Source of the DNA: JBKBIP01 sp046297495 | GTDB taxonomy: Bacteria > Planctomycetota > Planctomycetia > Gemmatales > Gemmataceae | Length of the DNA: 64,000 nt | Assembly (NCBI GenBank): GCA_046297495.1 | Contig: JBKBIP010000003.1 | Span: 185,478 to 249,477, forward strand | Direction of reading: 5' to 3' | Shown here: piece by piece, positions 50,814 through 60,172 of the stretch | How the letters are laid out: each line of letters starts with the position of its first letter | Position numbering within the stretch: the first letter of the stretch is position 1 | Made by a program: the position numbers and the translations under genes | Notes under the pieces: model-generated | Seen by the model: only the letters and a program-made list of their open reading frames with translations | Database searches by the model: none | What the model was told of the DNA's origin: nothing

Positions 50814-52562
50814 ATGGAAATTAAACGTGGGATTGCGGTTTCCCCTGGTGTTGCCATCGGTCCAGCGTTGGTGCTGGACACGGAGTGGTTCCGTATCCCC
50901 CGGCGTTTCATCGAGAACCGCGAAGTCAGCGGCGAGATGAACCGCTTGCGGCAAGCCCTGTCGGCAGCGGCGGGGGAAGCCTTGGAAAACCAGCAGACCA
51001 TCACGGCCAAGCTTGGCGGACAGTATGGCGCCATTTTCGGCGCCCATTCGCTGCTCATCGAAGACCCGACCTTGGCCGCCGAGATTGAATCCCTGATCCG
51101 CGACCATCACCATTCCGCCGAGTATGCCGTCAGCTGGGTAATGCGCCGGCACGCCAAGGCCCTCGAAAGCATCGGCGCCGGCCACTTCGCCACCCGTGCC
51201 TCCGACCTGTTCGACATCGAGAAGTGCATCTTGCGGCATCTGCTCGGCCAGCGCCGCGAGCAATTGCGGGAACTCAAGGAGCCGGTTATCGTCTTGGCCC
51301 GGGACTTGACGCCGAGCGAGACGGCGGCGCTGGATCGCAAGATGGTCCACGCCTTCGCCACCGAGGCCGGCGGCCGCGCCAGCCACACCGCCATCATGGC
51401 CGGCGCCTTGGAAATTCCCGCCGTGGTCGGTTTGGGGAAGTTCGTCACCGACGTTTCCGGCGGCGATATAGTGATCGTGGACGGCAATCGCGGCATGCTC
51501 ATCCTCAACCCCGACGAGGAGACGCTGGAGCGGTACGAACACACCCGCCGCAGCTTCCACAAATTTGAGTCCCAACTGGAACAGCTGCGTGATTTACCCG
51601 CCGAGACCCGCGACGGCACGCGCGTCCTGCTGTTGGGAAACATCGAGTTTCCCCAAGAAGCGGCCCATTGTCTCGAACGCGGCGCCGATGGCGTGGGCTT
51701 GTATCGCACTGAGTTCCTCTACTTGGGCAAGCAGACTGACCCCACCGAGGCCGAGCATCTCGACGCTTATTTAACGGTGTTGCGCACGCTAGGTCCGCAT
51801 AAGCCGGTGGTGATTCGGACCCTGGACTTGGGGGCGGACAAATTCGCCACCAGTACCGAGGTCACTCATGAGGAACGTAACCCGTTTCTCGGCTTACGCA
51901 GCGTGCGGCTCTGTTTGCGGAATTTGACCTTGTTCAAAACGCAAATGCGTGCGATTCTAAGAGCGAGTGCTTTCGGCGACGTGCGCATCATGTTCCCCAT
52001 GGTGAGCACGGTGTTGGAGCTGCGGCAATGTAAGATGATCTTGGCCGAGGTCAAGGAGGACTTGGAAGAAGAAGGCATCGCCTTCAATGCGCGCTTGCCG
52101 TTGGGAACGATGATCGAAGTCCCCTCGGCCGCGATCTTGGCGGACCAAATGGCGCGGGAGGTGAACTTTTTCTCCATCGGCACTAATGATTTAGTGCAAT
52201 ACACGTTAGCCGCCGACCGCACCAATGAAATGGTGGCCTCGTTGTATAGCCCTGCCGATCCTTCCGTCCTGCGGCTGATCAAGATCGTACTGGCCGCCGC
52301 CGAGAAAGCCGCCATTGAGGTCAATGTTTGTGGTGAAATGAGCGGTGAGCCGATTTTCACCATGTTATTACTCGGAATGGGCTTACGGCAGCTGAGTGTC
52401 ACCCCGCACAATATCCCGGAGATCAAGAAAATCATTCGTTCCATTACCATCGCGGAGGCGACCCAAGTTGCCGAGGAAGCATTGCAACTGGAAACAGCAC
52501 GTGACATTACGAATTTCTTGCGGGAAAAAACCCGACGTATCCTCCCAGAGGTGTTAGGATAA
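50814..52562 (+). CDS. ptsI: Phosphoenolpyruvate-protein phosphotransferase (PTS enzyme I)
   Basis: This 582-residue enzyme transfers phosphate from PEP to HPr. The active-site His is His191 in GGRASHTAIMAGAL. The PEP-binding barrel shows the PTS enzyme signature in GVGLYRTEFLYL, the Mg ligands in FFSIGTNDLVQYTLA, and the catalytic Cys region in VCGEMSGEP. Length and order are normal for enzyme I. With hpf, ptsN and ptsH it forms a complete phosphorelay without a membrane permease. A weak CCGCTT/AAGCGG hairpin follows the stop. Confidence 0.95.
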   Translation: MEIKRGIAVSPGVAIGPALVLDTEWFRIPRRFIENREVSGEMNRLRQALSAAAGEALENQQTITAKLGGQYGAIFGAHSLLIEDPTLAAEIESLIRDHHHSAEYAVSWVMRRHAKALESIGAGHFATRASDLFDIEKCILRHLLGQRREQLRELKEPVIVLARDLTPSETAALDRKMVHAFATEAGGRASHTAIMAGALEIPAVVGLGKFVTDVSGGDIVIVDGNRGMLILNPDEETLERYEHTRRSFHKFESQLEQLRDLPAETRDGTRVLLLGNIEFPQEAAHCLERGADGVGLYRTEFLYLGKQTDPTEAEHLDAYLTVLRTLGPHKPVVIRTLDLGADKFATSTEVTHEERNPFLGLRSVRLCLRNLTLFKTQMRAILRASAFGDVRIMFPMVSTVLELRQCKMILAEVKEDLEEEGIAFNARLPLGTMIEVPSAAILADQMAREVNFFSIGTNDLVQYTLAADRTNEMVASLYSPADPSVLRLIKIVLAAAEKAAIEVNVCGEMSGEPIFTMLLLGMGLRQLSVTPHNIPEIKKIIRSITIAEATQVAEEALQLETARDITNFLREKTRRILPEVLG

Positions 52563-52941
52563 CCGCTTAGGAAGCGGAAAGTAGAAGGCCAGAGTCAGTG
52601 AAGCATTGCTAACCCGCGTGAGCATGGGTACTTCACGCTGATGGTTGACAACCGGGATTGGTCGCTGGGTGGCTCTCCCGCATCTCTAGCGGAAAAAGAG
52701 GATCCCAGCGCGGTTTGAGCAGCGTTTGGAATACCCAAACCCGTTCGCGAAAGGGAAGCTCGTGTCTCGACTGTCGGGCAGAAACCAACCGTTTCTGTTT
52801 CAGTGATTCGATGTTTCGAGGCGCGACCTTCCTTTCACCAAACCGTCCTTCTTCTTTGACGGCCTTCGAGAAGTCTTTTCCACGTCTGGGTTTCCCCGCT
52901 TCAGTTGCGGTTCCCCAACGGAGCCGTAAGGTAGGCGGTGC
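52563..52941. other. Intergenic space after ptsI, no gene seen
   Basis: These 379 bases hold a short hairpin CCGCTT/AAGCGG (52563-52577) directly after ptsI and several shadow-quality open frames. I could not recognise a promoter, repeat copy or RNA. Confidence 0.45.
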
Positions 52942-53628
52942 ATGGTTCGTGACAAGGTCCGAATTCGATTTCGCAAAACCGGCGCGCTGCGTCTGGTCAG
53001 CCATCATGATCTGATGCGCTGCTTCGAGCGGATGTTGCGCCGGGCGGAATTGCCATTTCGCAGCACGGAAGGATTCAATCCCAAACCGCGCCTCGTCTTT
53101 GCTCTCTCACTGGCCTTGGGCATCATCGGCTGTCAAGAAGTCGTGGAACTGGAATTGACCGAACAACTACCCGTGGAAGACATCCATGCCCGCCTGGCGC
53201 GGCAAGCACCGGCTGGGCTGGAAATCCTCAGCGTGCGGCGCGTCGACCCCCGTGCGCAAGCCCAAGCACGTCGGGTGATCTACCGTTTACCCCTTTCGAC
53301 CGAACAACAAGTCGGTTTGCCGGAGCGACTGGCCGCTTTGCTGCGAACCGATGCCTACTGGGTCGAGCGCGTCCACCCCCGCCCCAGCCGCCGCGACATT
53401 CGCCCCTATGTGCGTGATCTGTGGCTGCATGACCATCATTTGTACATGGACATCGCGATCACACCCACCGGCTCCGCCCGGCCTGAGGAAGTAGCGCGCT
53501 GGCTTGGTCTGGAGGACACTCTCCTTGCCGGCGCCGTTTGGGAACGCATTCTTTTGGAACTGCACGACGAAGTTGGGACCGCAGCCGATTCAACGGTTCC
53601 CGCTCTCGTCACCGGAGGAGACGCATGA
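52942..53628 (+). CDS. DUF2344 / TIGR03936-type radical-SAM-associated protein
   Basis: This 228-residue protein begins with VRIRFRKTGALRLVSHHDL and continues MLRRAELPFRSTEGFNPKPR. It matches the small DUF2344 protein often fused to or beside a radical SAM protein (TIGR03960) and RNase E/G. Here the RNase gene follows 277 bp downstream on the same strand, but no radical SAM gene is upstream. The function is unknown, with a role in RNA or ribosome-related modification suggested by neighbours in many genomes. The N-terminus of this frame is family-like, so the ATG at 52942 is a good start. Confidence 0.83.
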   Translation: MVRDKVRIRFRKTGALRLVSHHDLMRCFERMLRRAELPFRSTEGFNPKPRLVFALSLALGIIGCQEVVELELTEQLPVEDIHARLARQAPAGLEILSVRRVDPRAQAQARRVIYRLPLSTEQQVGLPERLAALLRTDAYWVERVHPRPSRRDIRPYVRDLWLHDHHLYMDIAITPTGSARPEEVARWLGLEDTLLAGAVWERILLELHDEVGTAADSTVPALVTGGDA

Positions 53629-53905
53629 GATTGCAACCGACCCGCGTGACGCTGCTTCTCCGTATGGTATCCATCGTGGTTCATCCATTCGGCGAGCACC
53701 TGCCACCGTGGAGGCGCGTACTCCCTGGTCGACGACCGGGCACGTATCCCCCCCCACTCCCTTGGCGGAATAACGCTCGTCCACTTTTCACCTTTCACGG
53801 CATCCTTTCCTGCTCCCCAGGCTGCGCGTCGGGAATCGGCGACGTGGTCGCTCGGACAAGTCATGACGGCAGGCGGGGACGCCGTGTGTAACCCCATAGG
53901 AACTC

Positions 53906-56377
53906 ATGAAAAAAGAGATGCTTATCAACGTGATGCAGCCCGAGGAGTGCCGCATTGCCATTCTGGAAGACGGGGTTCTCGAGGAGTTGTACGTCGAACG
54001 TACCAGCCATGAGAGTTACGTCGGCAACATCTACAAAGGGCGCATCGTCAACATCGAACCCAGCATCCAAGCGGCCTTCGTGGATTTCGGCGTGGGCCGC
54101 AACGGTTTTCTCCATGTTTCCGACGTGGAACCGGCCTACTATCGTCACTTGCTCGACTCCCGCGAGCGCGATCGTGAACGGGGCGGCGGCCGGCGCGGCA
54201 ATGGCCGAGGCAACGGCCCCCGCGATCGGCGACGTTCCGAGCCGGCCCAGCCGCCGGCGCCGGCCGCGGAAGAACCGACCCCTGCCGTCGCCACCGCCGA
54301 CACGCCACTCGCCGGCGCTGCCGTGGATTTGACGGCGCTCGGCGCCTATCCGACGACCCAAGCCCCCGCTGGCTGGACGGAGCCGCCCGTGGAACTGGTC
54401 ATATCTGCCGAGGAGGGGCTAGCATCGGACAATCCCACCATTGAATCCGCAGGGGGCGTGTTGTCGTTGGTGACGGAAGAACCATCGGACCAAGATAGTC
54501 CTTCCTTCACGGAAGCCACGGACATCGGGACGGAAACGGCCGCGGACACCCGCGCGCCAGCGAAAGGACGCTCCCGCCGCCGCCGCCGCGAGGACAAAAA
54601 GGACCAAGCCTTACCGCTTGTCGAGGCAGGAGAGATCGCCCCCGACGAACCGGCGAAACCCGAATCTCCGACCGACGCCATGCCGGACCCCGAATCCCCG
54701 CCCCGCTATATGGATTCCGCCGAACGGCGCACGGACGAAGAGGATTCCCCGTCCGAACCGCTGGAACCGGCGGCGAACATCAGCGACGAGGACATCTTCT
54801 TCCCACGCGGCGAGGAACCGGCCCATGCCGTCAGCGAACCCGTCGAGGAACCCGTGAGCACCTTGGCTCTCAAAACGGATTTTGAGGACGCGGACACCCC
54901 CTTGGCGGAAGAAATGGAAGCGGAGCCAGAATCATTCTCCACCACCGAGTGCCTCGACGACGAGGCGGAAATCGAGGACGACGTGGAAGAACGGTTTTCC
55001 GCGTTCGTCGATGAGGACGAGGAGATGCCACGCCGACGACGCCCGCGCGACAGCGGACGACGCGGCGGCGGGCGGCGCATGACGGGTCGAGATGGCGCGG
55101 GGCGGCCCAAGCCGCCCATTCAGGAAATCTTCAAACGCGGCCAGGAAGTGATCGTGCAGGTCATCAAGGAAGGATTGGGGACCAAGGGACCAACCCTTAG
55201 TACCTATATCAGCATCGCCGGCCGCTATCTGGTGTTGATGCCCGGCTTGAATCGCGTCGGCGTCTCCCGCAAGATCGCCGACGAGGAACAACGCCGTTGG
55301 CTGCGCGACATCTTCCACGAATTGCAACCTCCCAAGGGTTTGGGCTTCATCATCCGCACCGCCGGCATGGACAAATCCAAGAAGGAATTGCAGCGCGACT
55401 TGGCTTACTTGTCTCGCTTGTGGCAAGTGGTTGTGCGGCGCATCCGCAAGATGAAGGCGCCGGCGGAAATCTATCAAGAAAGCGACATGATCACGCGCAC
55501 CATCCGCGACACTTTCAGCAGCGACATCGACACCATCTGGGTGGATGAACCGAACGCCTACGAACATGCCAAGGAGTTCTTGCAAATCGTCATGCCGCGC
55601 TACGCCAACCGCATCCGCTTGTACGATCATCCGGAGCCGTTGTTCCACAAGTACGGCATCGAGGACGAGATCACCCGCATCCAACAGCGACATGTGCCGT
55701 TGCCTAACGGCGGCTCCATCGTCATCGACCAAACGGAAGCCTTGGTGGCCATCGATGTCAACAGCGGCAATTTCCGAGCCGACAACAACGCTGAGGAGAC
55801 CGCTTATCAGATGAACTTACTGGCGGCCAAGGAAATTGCCCGCCAGCTCCGCCTCCGCGACCTGGGGGGCGTCATCGTCAACGACTTCATCGACATGCGC
55901 GAGGAGAAACACCGGCGCGGCGTCGAACGTGCCCTGCGCGAGGCGGCCAAGCGCGATCGCGCGCGTACCAAGATCCTCAAGATATCCGCCTTTGGCATCA
56001 TCGAGATGACGCGCCAGCGGATTCGGCCGTCTTTGAAACGGAGCGTGTTCCAGGATTGTCCCTACTGCCACGCCACCGGGCAGGTGAAAACGTGCGAAAG
56101 CATGAGCATCGAGGTCATGCGGCTGTTGCAGCTGGCGGCGCATCGCACCCACATCCGCCGCATCGAAGTCAATGTCGCGGAAGAGGTAGCCAATTACCTA
56201 CACAACAAGAAACGTGCCGAGATCAGCCGATTAGAGGAATCCGGCAACATTCACGTCCTCATCCACGGTCAGGCCGGCGTCGCGCCAGAAACGTTGGAAT
56301 TCGCTTGCTTCGACAATAATAACAACGAAGTGAAATTCATGACCTACGACGATCGCTTCCGCCGCCGCCGGGATTAG
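53906..56377 (+). CDS. rng: RNase E/G family ribonuclease with a 300-residue disordered insert
   Basis: This 823-residue endoribonuclease is involved in rRNA processing and mRNA decay. The N-terminal S1 domain begins in YVGNIYKGRIVNIEPSIQAA and FVDFGVGRNGFLHVSDVEP. From about residue 90 to 400 a low-complexity acidic, Pro-rich stretch is inserted. The S1 and catalytic parts resume at IFKRGQEVIVQVIKEGLGTK. Metal-binding aspartates lie in VAIDVNSGNF (about 610) and VIVNDFIDM (about 656), and the Zn-link is CPYCHATG (about 717). It lacks the long C-terminal scaffold of E. coli RNase E, and the insert may do that job. A strong palindrome follows the stop. Confidence 0.9.
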   Translation: MKKEMLINVMQPEECRIAILEDGVLEELYVERTSHESYVGNIYKGRIVNIEPSIQAAFVDFGVGRNGFLHVSDVEPAYYRHLLDSRERDRERGGGRRGNGRGNGPRDRRRSEPAQPPAPAAEEPTPAVATADTPLAGAAVDLTALGAYPTTQAPAGWTEPPVELVISAEEGLASDNPTIESAGGVLSLVTEEPSDQDSPSFTEATDIGTETAADTRAPAKGRSRRRRREDKKDQALPLVEAGEIAPDEPAKPESPTDAMPDPESPPRYMDSAERRTDEEDSPSEPLEPAANISDEDIFFPRGEEPAHAVSEPVEEPVSTLALKTDFEDADTPLAEEMEAEPESFSTTECLDDEAEIEDDVEERFSAFVDEDEEMPRRRRPRDSGRRGGGRRMTGRDGAGRPKPPIQEIFKRGQEVIVQVIKEGLGTKGPTLSTYISIAGRYLVLMPGLNRVGVSRKIADEEQRRWLRDIFHELQPPKGLGFIIRTAGMDKSKKELQRDLAYLSRLWQVVVRRIRKMKAPAEIYQESDMITRTIRDTFSSDIDTIWVDEPNAYEHAKEFLQIVMPRYANRIRLYDHPEPLFHKYGIEDEITRIQQRHVPLPNGGSIVIDQTEALVAIDVNSGNFRADNNAEETAYQMNLLAAKEIARQLRLRDLGGVIVNDFIDMREEKHRRGVERALREAAKRDRARTKILKISAFGIIEMTRQRIRPSLKRSVFQDCPYCHATGQVKTCESMSIEVMRLLQLAAHRTHIRRIEVNVAEEVANYLHNKKRAEISRLEESGNIHVLIHGQAGVAPETLEFACFDNNNNEVKFMTYDDRFRRRRD

Positions 56378-56399
56378 AAAGCTGCTTGCGTTCCTGGGT

Positions 56400-56439
56400 T
56401 TCAGCGGTTCGCGCTCGTTGCCGAGCGCGAACCGCTGAA
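56400..56439. terminator. 18-bp perfect hairpin between rng and the PII gene
   Basis: TTCAGCGGTTCGCGCTCG (56400-56417) and its exact inverse (56422-56439) flank a 4-base loop. It stands between convergent genes and should terminate both. Its arms are related to the GGATTCATCGGTTCGCG palindromes. No T run follows. Confidence 0.65.
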
Positions 56440-56460
56440 TCGAAACGGCATCCAGACGGG

Positions 56461-56775
56461 TCAAAACTCCAACGGCTCCGGCCATGACATACCAAGTTGA
56501 AAAATCTTGCCGTCGCCGATGCGGCCAGTGCGGGCGGCGCGGGTGATGCGCTCGGCTACTTCCGTCACTCGGTCATCACTGACCCACACGGAGATTTCCA
56601 CTTTCGGCAAATAAGCCATGCTGTATTCACTGCCGACGTAGCGGTCGAGATATCCCTTCTGCCGGCTGTACCCCTTGGCTTCCTGCACGACGCACGCCGT
56701 CACTTCCAGCTCGGAGATGACCTTCAACACCGCCTCGGCCCGAAATGGTTTGACGACGATGGTTAGTTGTTTCAT
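56461..56775 (-). CDS. glnB: PII-family nitrogen regulatory protein
   Basis: This protein of about 104 residues signals 2-oxoglutarate and ATP/ADP status. KQLTIVVKPFRAEAVLKVI opens the fold. The T-loop holds SRQKGYLDRYVGSEYSMAYL with Tyr51, the uridylylation site of enterobacterial PII, at the matching place. RTGRIGDGKIF is the ATP-binding B/C-loop region. The start MKQLT at 56775 is used. No amtB or glnA is adjacent. Upstream on the same strand lie a FabG-like gene and a ferredoxin gene, separated by a hairpin. Confidence 0.88.
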   Translation of the reverse strand: MKQLTIVVKPFRAEAVLKVISELEVTACVVQEAKGYSRQKGYLDRYVGSEYSMAYLPKVEISVWVSDDRVTEVAERITRAARTGRIGDGKIFQLGMSWPEPLEF

Positions 56776-56794
56776 TGGTGAATCCAAGACGTCA

Positions 56795-56824
56795 GTTAGC
56801 GAGCCTTCGGCTCGCTCGCTAAAC
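56795..56824. repeat. GTTTAGCG-family hairpin, copy 2
   Basis: AGCGAGCC (56798-56805) and GGCTCGCT (56809-56816) form a tight hairpin, with GTTAGCG/CGCTAAAC flanks. The minus strand shares GTTTAGCGAGCGAGCCG with the element at 45275-45309 apart from one base. It ends 3 bases before the stop codon of the FabG-like gene and so probably terminates that transcript. Confidence 0.65.
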
Positions 56825-56826
56825 TA

Positions 56827-57585
56827 TCAAAACCATCCGCCCGTGATCGGCAACGTCTGCCCGGTGATGTAACTGCTTTCCTCCGAGGCGAGGAATAGCA
56901 CGGCGTTGGCAACGTCGGTGGGTTCGCCGATGCGGCCGGCGGGGATCTGCTTCTCGTACTCGGCCAGGACTTCCGGCTTCATGCCGTCGAGCATGGCGGT
57001 GCGGATGACGCCAGGGGCCACGGCGTTGACGGTGATGCCACGGCGGGCTAATTCCTTGCTCAGCACCTTGGTCAAGGCGATGACGCCAGCCTTGGCGGCG
57101 GCGTAGTTGGCTTGACCGTGAAAACCGACCACGCCGGAGATCGACGCCATGTTGACAATCCGCCCGCCGTCGCGCAGCATCTCCGCCCCCAGCTTGGAGC
57201 AGTGGAACACGCCGTCGAGATTGGTGCGCAGCACGCTTTGCCACTCATCCAACGTCATTTTCTTGACGGTGCGATCGCGTAGGATGCCGGCGTTGTTGAC
57301 GAGAATATCCAAACCACCCGCCACTTGCGCCACCTGACACATGAGCTGTTCGACGGCGGAGTAATTGCTGACGTCGGCTTCGAAAACGTGAACGGGAACC
57401 TGGTGCTGACGCAGGCGCTCGGCGGTCTCCTCGGTGTCGCGGCGGTTGTGGCCGGCGGGGTCGTCGAAGAAGTTGACGATACACGTCGCTCCCGCTCGCG
57501 CGAACGCATCCAAGATGGCCGCCCCCATGCCGCGCGAGCCGCCGGTGACGAGCACCACCTTGCCGGGAAAACTGTAGTGAATCAT
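56827..57585 (-). CDS. fabG: Short-chain dehydrogenase, 3-oxoacyl-ACP reductase (FabG) type
   Basis: This NAD(P)-dependent enzyme of 252 residues has the cofactor motif VLVTGGSRGMGAAI, NNAGILRDRTVKKM, and the catalytic Ser-Tyr-Lys as SISGVVGFHGQANYAAAKAG. The match to FabG is good, though general SDR enzymes cannot be excluded, and no fatty-acid synthesis genes surround it. The start MIHYSFPGK at 57585 is preferred to an upstream start because the 18 extra residues are not family-like. It starts 8 bp after the ferredoxin stop, so the two are likely co-transcribed. Confidence 0.85.
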   Translation of the reverse strand: MIHYSFPGKVVLVTGGSRGMGAAILDAFARAGATCIVNFFDDPAGHNRRDTEETAERLRQHQVPVHVFEADVSNYSAVEQLMCQVAQVAGGLDILVNNAGILRDRTVKKMTLDEWQSVLRTNLDGVFHCSKLGAEMLRDGGRIVNMASISGVVGFHGQANYAAAKAGVIALTKVLSKELARRGITVNAVAPGVIRTAMLDGMKPEVLAEYEKQIPAGRIGEPTDVANAVLFLASEESSYITGQTLPITGGWF

Positions 57586-57593
57586 GGTTGTCG

Positions 57594-57959
57594 CTACTTG
57601 TTCGGGTACGGCTTCTGCCAGAAGTTCTCGCCGCTCCAATTGAAGGCTGGCTTGGTTTCAATCTCGCAATCGCCAAGGACCTGTACTTGACAGGACAAAC
57701 GCATCTCATCTTCATGACCAATCGACGAAAACATGACGGCCAGCTTGATCTTTTCGAGCTTGGTCTTGGGACTGAGATTGTCCATCCCCTTCTTGACCAA
57801 TACCTTGCAGGTGCCGCACAGGCCATGTCCCATGCAATTGAGATAGCGGTCCAAGCCTTGATAGACCTCGATCCCCGCCTTCCGTGCTTCCTCGCGCAGG
57901 TTGGCCCCTTCGACGACCTCGATTTCTTGTTTTTCGTTGATAAATTTAATCTTGGGCAT
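57594..57959 (-). CDS. 2Fe-2S ferredoxin-like protein
   Basis: This 121-residue protein has the plant/adrenodoxin-type ferredoxin fold. The first cluster cysteines are in NCMGHGLCGTCKV (C-x5-C-x2-C) and the last in MRLSCQVQVLGD. The C-terminal 25 residues (NWSGENFWQKPYPNK at the end) are an extension beyond the fold. It is probably an electron carrier, and the partner is not clear. The gene is 8 bp upstream of the FabG-like gene on the same strand. Confidence 0.85.
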   Translation of the reverse strand: MPKIKFINEKQEIEVVEGANLREEARKAGIEVYQGLDRYLNCMGHGLCGTCKVLVKKGMDNLSPKTKLEKIKLAVMFSSIGHEDEMRLSCQVQVLGDCEIETKPAFNWSGENFWQKPYPNK

Positions 57960-58124
57960 AAAGCCGCCATCCTCCTGGAATGATCCGGTGATTAAATGAG
58001 TATTTCCTCATTGCCACGTGACGCAAGGCAACGAGGAAATCTTATCAAGCCTTGATCGTAAGGGCTACGGTGAGACAACCAGTCGTTACCGTGAAGTCCA
58101 TCAGCTCCTCTAATTGATAACGCC

Positions 58125-59057
58125 ATGACAATAAGTTCTTCCCTCCCCAACACCGTCTATCTGGCCCATATCAGCGACATTCACATCACCGCCTCGAAGC
58201 TGGAATGGCAGCTGCGTGATTGGTTCAGTAAGCGCGTCACCGGCTGGGGGAACTGGCGCTGGTTTGGCCGGAAGAAACGCTTTCATCTGGCGGATGAGGT
58301 GCTCACTCTGCTCATGGCCGAGATCCGCCAGCGTCGGCCGGATCATCTGGTCTTCTCCGGCGATGCCTCGGCCTTGGGGTTTGAGTCGGAATTCATCAAG
58401 GCGGCCCAGTTGCTTGGCGTCGGCGACCCGGACATGGTACCGGGGCTGGCGGTCCCTGGCAATCATGATTACTACACCCCCTGGAGCGCCGCGTTCGGCT
58501 ATTTCGAAAAGCACTTCGCCCCCTGGCAACAGGGGGAGCGCATTGACGCTGAGATTTACCCCTTCGCCCAGCGCGTCGGCCATGTTTGGCTAGTCGGTAT
58601 CAATTCCTGCACCGGTAACCGCTGGCCGTGGGATGCCGCTGGCAGCGTCGGCCAGCCGCAGCTCGACCGCTTGCGCGAGCTGCTGCGCCGCCTACCACCG
58701 GGGCTGCGCTTCCTCGTCACCCATTATCCCGTGCGGTTGGAAGATGGCCGACCGGAGGAGCGTATTCGCCACTTGCGCGACTTGGGCCGAGTGTTGGCCG
58801 TCGCCGAGCAAGGGGGTGTTTGCCTGTGGCTGCACGGTCATCGCCATCACGGCTATCATCTGCTCGACCCACGCTGGGCGCCGTTTCCCGTCATCTGCGC
58901 CGGCAGCGCGACGCAACGCGGCGTATGGAGTTACAACGAGTACCGGATCACCGATGGTCAGCTGAGTATCTTGCGGCGCACCTACGTGCCGGAACAAGGT
59001 GGTTTTCAGGACAGTGATACGTTGGAATTGCGACTTCCGGCTGGTTCGTTGCCGTGA
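58125..59057 (+). CDS. Calcineurin-like metallophosphoesterase
   Basis: This 310-residue protein has the metal-ligand motifs of the family in order: AHISDIHIT, FSGDASALG (where GDxx normally follows), PGNHDYYTP, THYPVRLEDG and LHGHRHHGYH. It should hydrolyse a phosphoester with a two-metal centre. The substrate is unknown. No signal peptide is seen. It stands alone between the ferredoxin gene (divergent) and the broken Rpn-family gene (convergent). Confidence 0.88.
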   Translation: MTISSSLPNTVYLAHISDIHITASKLEWQLRDWFSKRVTGWGNWRWFGRKKRFHLADEVLTLLMAEIRQRRPDHLVFSGDASALGFESEFIKAAQLLGVGDPDMVPGLAVPGNHDYYTPWSAAFGYFEKHFAPWQQGERIDAEIYPFAQRVGHVWLVGINSCTGNRWPWDAAGSVGQPQLDRLRELLRRLPPGLRFLVTHYPVRLEDGRPEERIRHLRDLGRVLAVAEQGGVCLWLHGHRHHGYHLLDPRWAPFPVICAGSATQRGVWSYNEYRITDGQLSILRRTYVPEQGGFQDSDTLELRLPAGSLP

Positions 59058-59158
59058 ACGAGATGTAGGGAACGTGCCGCCGCCCCACCACCTTGGAGAT
59101 GGGCAAGGCGGTGATCTGTCCGTATATCGTGAGCGGATGTTAGTTGTTTGACATCGCT

Positions 59159-60116
59159 TCAGTCGGCATTCGATCCCGGCAAGCCCAGCTCCGCCAGCGA
59201 CGACGCCTTGACGATCCGCAGCGCCAGCCGCCGCAACTCGTCCATCGATAGATGTTCAAGTTGTTCCCGCAACTCCGGCGCCAGGGGGCCGAACCGTTCT
59301 TCGAGTAGCGCATGGATCAATTCCAGACGCTCTTTTCGACGCCCTTGTTCCAGCCCTCGTTCGAGTCCCTGTTCGAGTCCTTGTTCGAGTCCCTCATCGT
59401 ACACAGTCTTGTTCATGGCTCGCACCTTCGCGTAGGTTTCAGTTTGGAGGAGATGTTCCAACTCCTGTTTTTGCTGGTCGTCCACGGGCAACTCGGCTTG
59501 CACGCAATCCCCCAGCAGAAACTTTTGCTGGTCGGTCAGCGGCGCTTCGGCTAGGCGGCGGAGGGCCTCGGCCCCCAGCTACACCACTTGTTCGCGGGGA
59601 ATGCGCATCAGTGCCGCCAGCGCCACCCCCAACCAGTTATCCCCTTGCACATATCGTACCCCATCCAGACCCGGCAAACCCACGTACCAGAACCGAAAAT
59701 AATTCACCTGCCAATCCAACGCCCGCGCCCCATGGGTCTCGATGCCCGATGCCATCCAAACCCACTTTCATGTACAGCGCGATCGGCAACACCTCCCAGG
59801 GATGGTACTTGTCGCGCAGAAAGTGGTAATAGTAGGGAAAGCGCGACTTGAGCGAGGTGGTGCGGTCGGGGGATTCAATTTCGACATGCACCAAGATCAA
59901 GGAGGGAGGCGATGGGCGGTCGGTAGCGGGAACACCCACCTTGGCCACTAGGTCCAAGGTGTGACGTTCCCCTTCAGGTGGATCGGGAAAGACTTCCTTG
60001 TCGAGCCATTCGATGGCCGACAGGTCCAGCCGCGCCGCCCAGTCGGCAAGGAACAGCCGCATGAAATCGGCGAAGAACTCGCGGATCAGGGTTTTGAAGC
60101 GTTGATCGTGATCCAT
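59159..60116 (-). pseudogene. Rpn/PD-(D/E)XK nuclease family gene with a frameshift and a stop
   Basis: The N-terminal part (from 60116) starts MDHDQRFKTLIREFFADFMR and has LVHVEIESPD with the nuclease-core acidic residues. It is in frame to VGLDGIG, where an extra C in the run at 59745-59747 shifts the frame. The correct frame continues as ETHGARALDWQVNYFRFWYV until a TAG at 59579-59581 in IPREQVV*LGAEALRRL. It then runs to the end at 59159 with the EQGLEQGLERGLEQG repeats of this family and a DUF4351-like tail. Two lesions make it a recent pseudogene. Intact members are thought to be transposase-like nucleases. Confidence 0.85.
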
Positions 60117-60172
60117 CCATTATCCACCCAATGTTCCTTTCCAAACGTAGATCGTTCATCGGGTTTGCGGTT

